Below, piece by piece: positions 15,177 to 16,961 of a stretch of DNA of 16,961 nucleotides. This DNA comes from an uncultured Desulfovibrionaceae bacterium (lineage in GTDB: Bacteria; Desulfobacterota; Desulfovibrionia; Desulfovibrionales; Desulfovibrionaceae). The stretch spans positions 1 through 16,961 of the forward strand of contig CAMTOM010000004.1 of NCBI GenBank assembly GCA_947074125.1, in the 5' to 3' direction. How positions within the stretch are numbered: position 1 is the first letter of the stretch; each line of letters begins with the position of its first letter. The position numbers and the translations under genes were made by a program. The notes beneath the pieces are model-generated. The model was not told the origin of the DNA and searched no databases. It saw only the letters and a list, made by a program, of their open reading frames with translations.

Positions 15177-15947
15177 ATGAAGAGGCGTGATTTTTTATTG
15201 GCGCTGGGCGCATTGTCTCTTATGCCTGGCGAGGTGTGGGCATTTGATATGTTAAAAGGAGTGAAAGCGGGACTGACGGCAACAAAGGGGCTGACGCTTT
15301 CTGACAATGAAGTGCGTTCTTTGAGCCTTCAGGCCGTGCAGGGCATGGACAGCAAGAATACGATTGCCCCTGCGAACGACCCTTACGCCAAGCGTCTTGA
15401 GAAGTTGACCCGCAATGTTCGGGTTTCGGGGATAACTCCCAATTTCAAAGTGTATTTGACAAAAAGTATCAATGCCTTTGCGACGGGCGATGGCAGCATT
15501 CGTGTCTTCAGCGGTTTGATGGATGCGATGGACGATCCGCAGCTGATGGCTGTTATCGGGCACGAAATTGGTCATGTCATGCATGGGGATGTTAAGCGCG
15601 CCATGCGTAATGCGTATATGATTACAGCCGGTCGCACGGCAGTGAGTGCTGCAGGCGGCACAGTAGGTATGCTGGCAGAATCGCAGGTTGGTGAGTTAAG
15701 TCAGGCATTTGTGCAGGCACAGTTTTCGCAGAAGCAGGAGTATGCGGCGGATGATTATGCCTTATCGTTCTGCATGAATAATGGCATAGATCCTTATGCG
15801 ATGAGCAATGCGTTGCAGACGCTGGTCAAGCTTTCTGGAGGCAAGCAGGCCTCAGCAGTCGCGCAGATGTTTTCTTCGCATCCAGATAGTGCCAAGCGAG
15901 CGGTTCGCATGAAGGAGCAGGCAGACAAGGTGAGTCGCAAGGGCTAA
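15177..15947 (+). CDS. Periplasmic M48-family zinc metalloprotease
   Basis: A 256-residue M48 peptidase, similar in size and layout to single-domain periplasmic enzymes such as E. coli LoiP or the catalytic part of BepA. The ATG at 15177 has GGAG at eight bases; a GTG at 15120 would add 19 residues and bury the signal peptide. The N-terminus MKRRDFLLALGALSL looks like a secretion signal, with an RR-x-FL pattern that could direct Tat export and a plausible cut after VWA (residue 22). There is no lipobox Cys. The zinc site is HEIGH (129-133) with Glu188 in QEYAADDYAL. The SSHPDSAKR motif (233-241) is the usual substrate-side His of the family. These proteases clear misfolded outer-membrane or periplasmic proteins; that role is inferred. 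The gene is transcribed alone from a region with operator-like repeats and ends at a strong terminator. Confidence 0.93.
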   Translation: MKRRDFLLALGALSLMPGEVWAFDMLKGVKAGLTATKGLTLSDNEVRSLSLQAVQGMDSKNTIAPANDPYAKRLEKLTRNVRVSGITPNFKVYLTKSINAFATGDGSIRVFSGLMDAMDDPQLMAVIGHEIGHVMHGDVKRAMRNAYMITAGRTAVSAAGGTVGMLAESQVGELSQAFVQAQFSQKQEYAADDYALSFCMNNGIDPYAMSNALQTLVKLSGGKQASAVAQMFSSHPDSAKRAVRMKEQADKVSRKG

Positions 15948-15985
15948 TTGTGAGTAGATAGTCTTGGTGCGTATATATAGTAATG

Positions 15986-16018
15986 CCCGACGGTTGCAGG
16001 TGCTGCCGTCGGGTTTTT
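15986..16018 (+). terminator. Intrinsic terminator after the M48 protease gene
   Basis: CCCGACGG (15986-15993) pairs perfectly with CCGTCGGG (16006-16013) around a 12-base loop and is followed by TTTTT (16014-16018). It ends the M48 transcript 39 bases past the stop codon. Confidence 0.9.
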
Positions 16019-16045
16019 CTTATTGAGCGCTCTTAAGACGTATGG

Positions 16046-16081
16046 GGGAGGGAAACTTTTGTGAACAAAAGTGTCCCTCCC
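16046..16081. repeat. Long near-perfect hairpin
   Basis: GGGAGGGA (16046-16053) pairs with TCCCTCCC (16074-16081). After one A-G mismatch, ACTTTTG (16055-16061) pairs with CAAAAGT (16066-16072) around a TGAA tetraloop. The 15 pairs in a 36-base span far exceed chance. The stem is not followed by a T run on either strand, so this is not an ordinary terminator. Confidence 0.7.
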
Positions 16082-16095
16082 ATCTCAGCTCTCGA

Positions 16096-16134
16096 TGTCC
16101 GTAAAGCCCACACATTCGCTAACGGACACGCTTT
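16096..16134 (+). repeat. Second inverted repeat with a possible alternative pairing
   Basis: TGTCCGT (16096-16102) and ACGGACA (16122-16128) are perfect reverse complements. The loop starts with AAAGC (16103-16107), complementary to GCTTT (16130-16134) just outside the stem. Both pairings together would be a strained pseudoknot, so they may be alternatives. Confidence 0.45.
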
Positions 16135-16154
16135 GCACCTTTCAGGTCGGCCAT

Positions 16155-16192
16155 ACCCCCACCCTTCAAAAAACTTTAATAAAGGAGGGGGT
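16155..16192 (+). repeat. Third inverted repeat, C-rich/G-rich arms
   Basis: ACCCCC (16155-16160) pairs with GGGGGT (16187-16192), and CCTT (16163-16166) with AAGG (16182-16185), around an A-rich loop. The loop sequence CTTTAATAAA (16174-16183) has an exact reverse complement at 16231-16240. Confidence 0.45.
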
Positions 16193-16350
16193 GGTGCTGT
16201 GGGTTGTGTACTGCATAAAATATGTTCATTTTTATTAAAGTAATGGCAGATAGTTATAAAGAGTGAACAAAATACTTGCCTTTTGGAGAGAAGATATGTA
16301 GTTTCTGAAAAAGAAATTCAATTCTATTTTCAAAAAGACAGAGGGGTCAT

Positions 16351-16961
16351 ATGAAGCTTTCTTATTTGGCTAAAGCTGTGTGCTGTGGTCTGTTGTTCGG
16401 CGGTTTGATGCTGTCGGGAGGGGGGCGTACCGGACATGCGGCAGACCAGAATGATACGCTAAATTTCGTGAATTATCGTGATATTCGCGATCTTAATCCT
16501 CATTTGTATGCGGGTGAGATGTACGCACAGGAGATGTTGTTTGAAACGCTGGTAGATATTACGCCGACAGGTTATCAGCCATGCCTGGCGGAAAGCTGGG
16601 AAATATCTCCTGATGGGCGTGTATATACCTTTAAAATTCGTAAGGGAGTCAAGTTTACTGATGGAGAGCCTTGTGATGCCTTTGCCATTAAGGCCAATTT
16701 TGATGCCATTCTGGAGAATCGTGAGCGTCATAGCTGGCTGGAAATGATGCGCTGGCTGGAGAAGGTAGAGGCTCCTGATGCGGACACATTCCGCATTGTT
16801 ATGCGGGGGGCTTACTATCCTATGGTGACTGAGCTTGGGGTGACCCGTCCTTTTGCCATGATTTCCCCAAATGCCCTGAAAAAGGCGTCTGGCAAGGGTG
16901 CGTTTAGTGCGGCAGTTGGAAGGGGGCCTGTGGTGTTATCCAGAGGTGTCATCGACGACTT
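16351..16961 (+). CDS. nikA: ABC transporter substrate-binding protein, NikA-like (family 5), 5' part
   Basis: The first 203 codons of a family-5 extracytoplasmic binding protein that runs off the right edge. The ATG at 16351 follows GAGG (16341-16344) at six bases. Residues 1-31 form a secretion signal (hydrophobic VCCGLLFGGLMLSGG, likely cut near GHA-AD); no lipobox is seen. The mature part tracks E. coli NikA closely: LNPHLYAGEMYAQEMLFETLV, LAESWEISPDGRVYTFKIRKG, VKFTDGEPCDA, NFDAILENRERHSWLEM, and AYYPMVTELGVTRPFAMISP. NikA captures nickel complexes in the periplasm for the NikBCDE importer; dipeptide-binding relatives share the fold, so nickel is probable rather than certain. Past codon 190 the expected G-T-G-P-W-V-L pattern becomes GRGPVVLSRG, perhaps from sequence errors at the end. 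The metal-contacting C-terminal residues and permease genes lie beyond the window. Confidence 0.85.
   Translation, partial: MKLSYLAKAVCCGLLFGGLMLSGGGRTGHAADQNDTLNFVNYRDIRDLNPHLYAGEMYAQEMLFETLVDITPTGYQPCLAESWEISPDGRVYTFKIRKGVKFTDGEPCDAFAIKANFDAILENRERHSWLEMMRWLEKVEAPDADTFRIVMRGAYYPMVTELGVTRPFAMISPNALKKASGKGAFSAAVGRGPVVLSRGVIDD

Larger units (their letters stand above)
16019..16350. other. Gene-free, highly structured intergenic region before the nikA-like gene
   Basis: These 332 bases hold no credible gene; a 60-codon frame at 16061-16243 starts inside a hairpin arm and looks random. Three successive inverted repeats fill 16042-16192. After 16193 the sequence becomes A+T-rich, with a possible -10 TATAAA at 16255-16260 lacking a good -35. 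A strong ribosome site with an immediate start-stop occurs at 16285-16301. Confidence 0.5.

Noticed and set aside
16096..16134. H-type pseudoknot
   Set aside because: The connecting loops would be zero and one base long, which is sterically unlikely to span the stems. It is reported only as possible alternative pairing.
16061..16243. 60-codon frame between the M48 and nikA genes
   Set aside because: It starts inside a hairpin arm, runs through three inverted repeats and has no ribosome site or recognisable protein pattern.
1..16961. CRISPR arrays, tRNA or rRNA genes, insertion sequences, transposase or integrase genes
   Set aside because: I looked for regularly spaced repeats, cloverleaf/CCA patterns, long terminal inverted repeats and transposase motifs and saw none I could support.

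Overview
The window is about 17 kb of moderate-G+C (close to 48% by eye), densely packed bacterial chromosome from a Gram-negative organism. PpiD-type chaperone, periplasmic M48 protease and secreted NikA-type binding protein all imply an inner membrane plus periplasm. The giant DUF3683-type FAD/Fe-S oxidoreductase, the PreP-like M16C protease, the short LysO homologue and the base composition suggest a sulfate-reducer-like member of the Desulfovibrionaceae. That placement is inference from gene families, because no rRNA or taxonomic marker is present. The sequence also looks less reliable at its two extremes (the first ~60 and last ~50 bases), where conserved families break pattern. The piece may therefore be an entire assembly contig.

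Layout, left to right. (1) 1-489: the 3' end of an OLD/AAA-type ATP-dependent nuclease (TOPRIM part), closed by a strong terminator. (2) 662-1000: a small cupin gene with its own promoter and terminator. (3) 1053-1172: a convergent intergenic gap holding a 14/16 match to the chromosomal parS centromere. (4) 1173-2057 (minus): a multi-pass membrane protein of unknown function. (5) 2265-5882: a 1205-residue FAD-linked, two-[4Fe-4S], double-CCG oxidoreductase, divergent from the membrane gene. (6) 6176-8101: ppiD-like periplasmic folding factor. (7) 8280-10106: glmS, with a terminator hairpin immediately in front of it and another immediately behind. (8) 10239-10841: LysO-like lysine exporter, overlapping tail-to-tail with (9) 10830-11846 (minus), a DHH/DHHA1 phosphoesterase. 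The DHH gene lies downstream of (10) 11964-14870 (minus), a PreP-like zinc metalloprotease. (11) 15177-15947: an M48 zinc metalloprotease with a signal peptide, divergent from the M16 gene. (12) 16019-16350: a gene-free but strongly structured stretch. (13) 16351 to the edge: the 5' end of a nickel/peptide-type ABC substrate-binding protein.

Most genes are single transcription units separated by intrinsic terminators rather than one operon. Protein quality control is a recurring theme: a PpiD-like foldase, a PreP-like peptide-degrading protease and an M48 protease. The others cover cell-wall precursor supply (GlmS), amino-acid export, oxidation of a 2-hydroxyacid-type substrate and metal or peptide uptake. 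I see no tRNA, rRNA, CRISPR array, transposase or complete defence system. The most notable non-coding signals are the parS candidate, the structured block at 16042-16192, the 12-bp inverted repeat between the M16 and DHH genes, and the terminator hairpins packed against the glmS and lysO starts.
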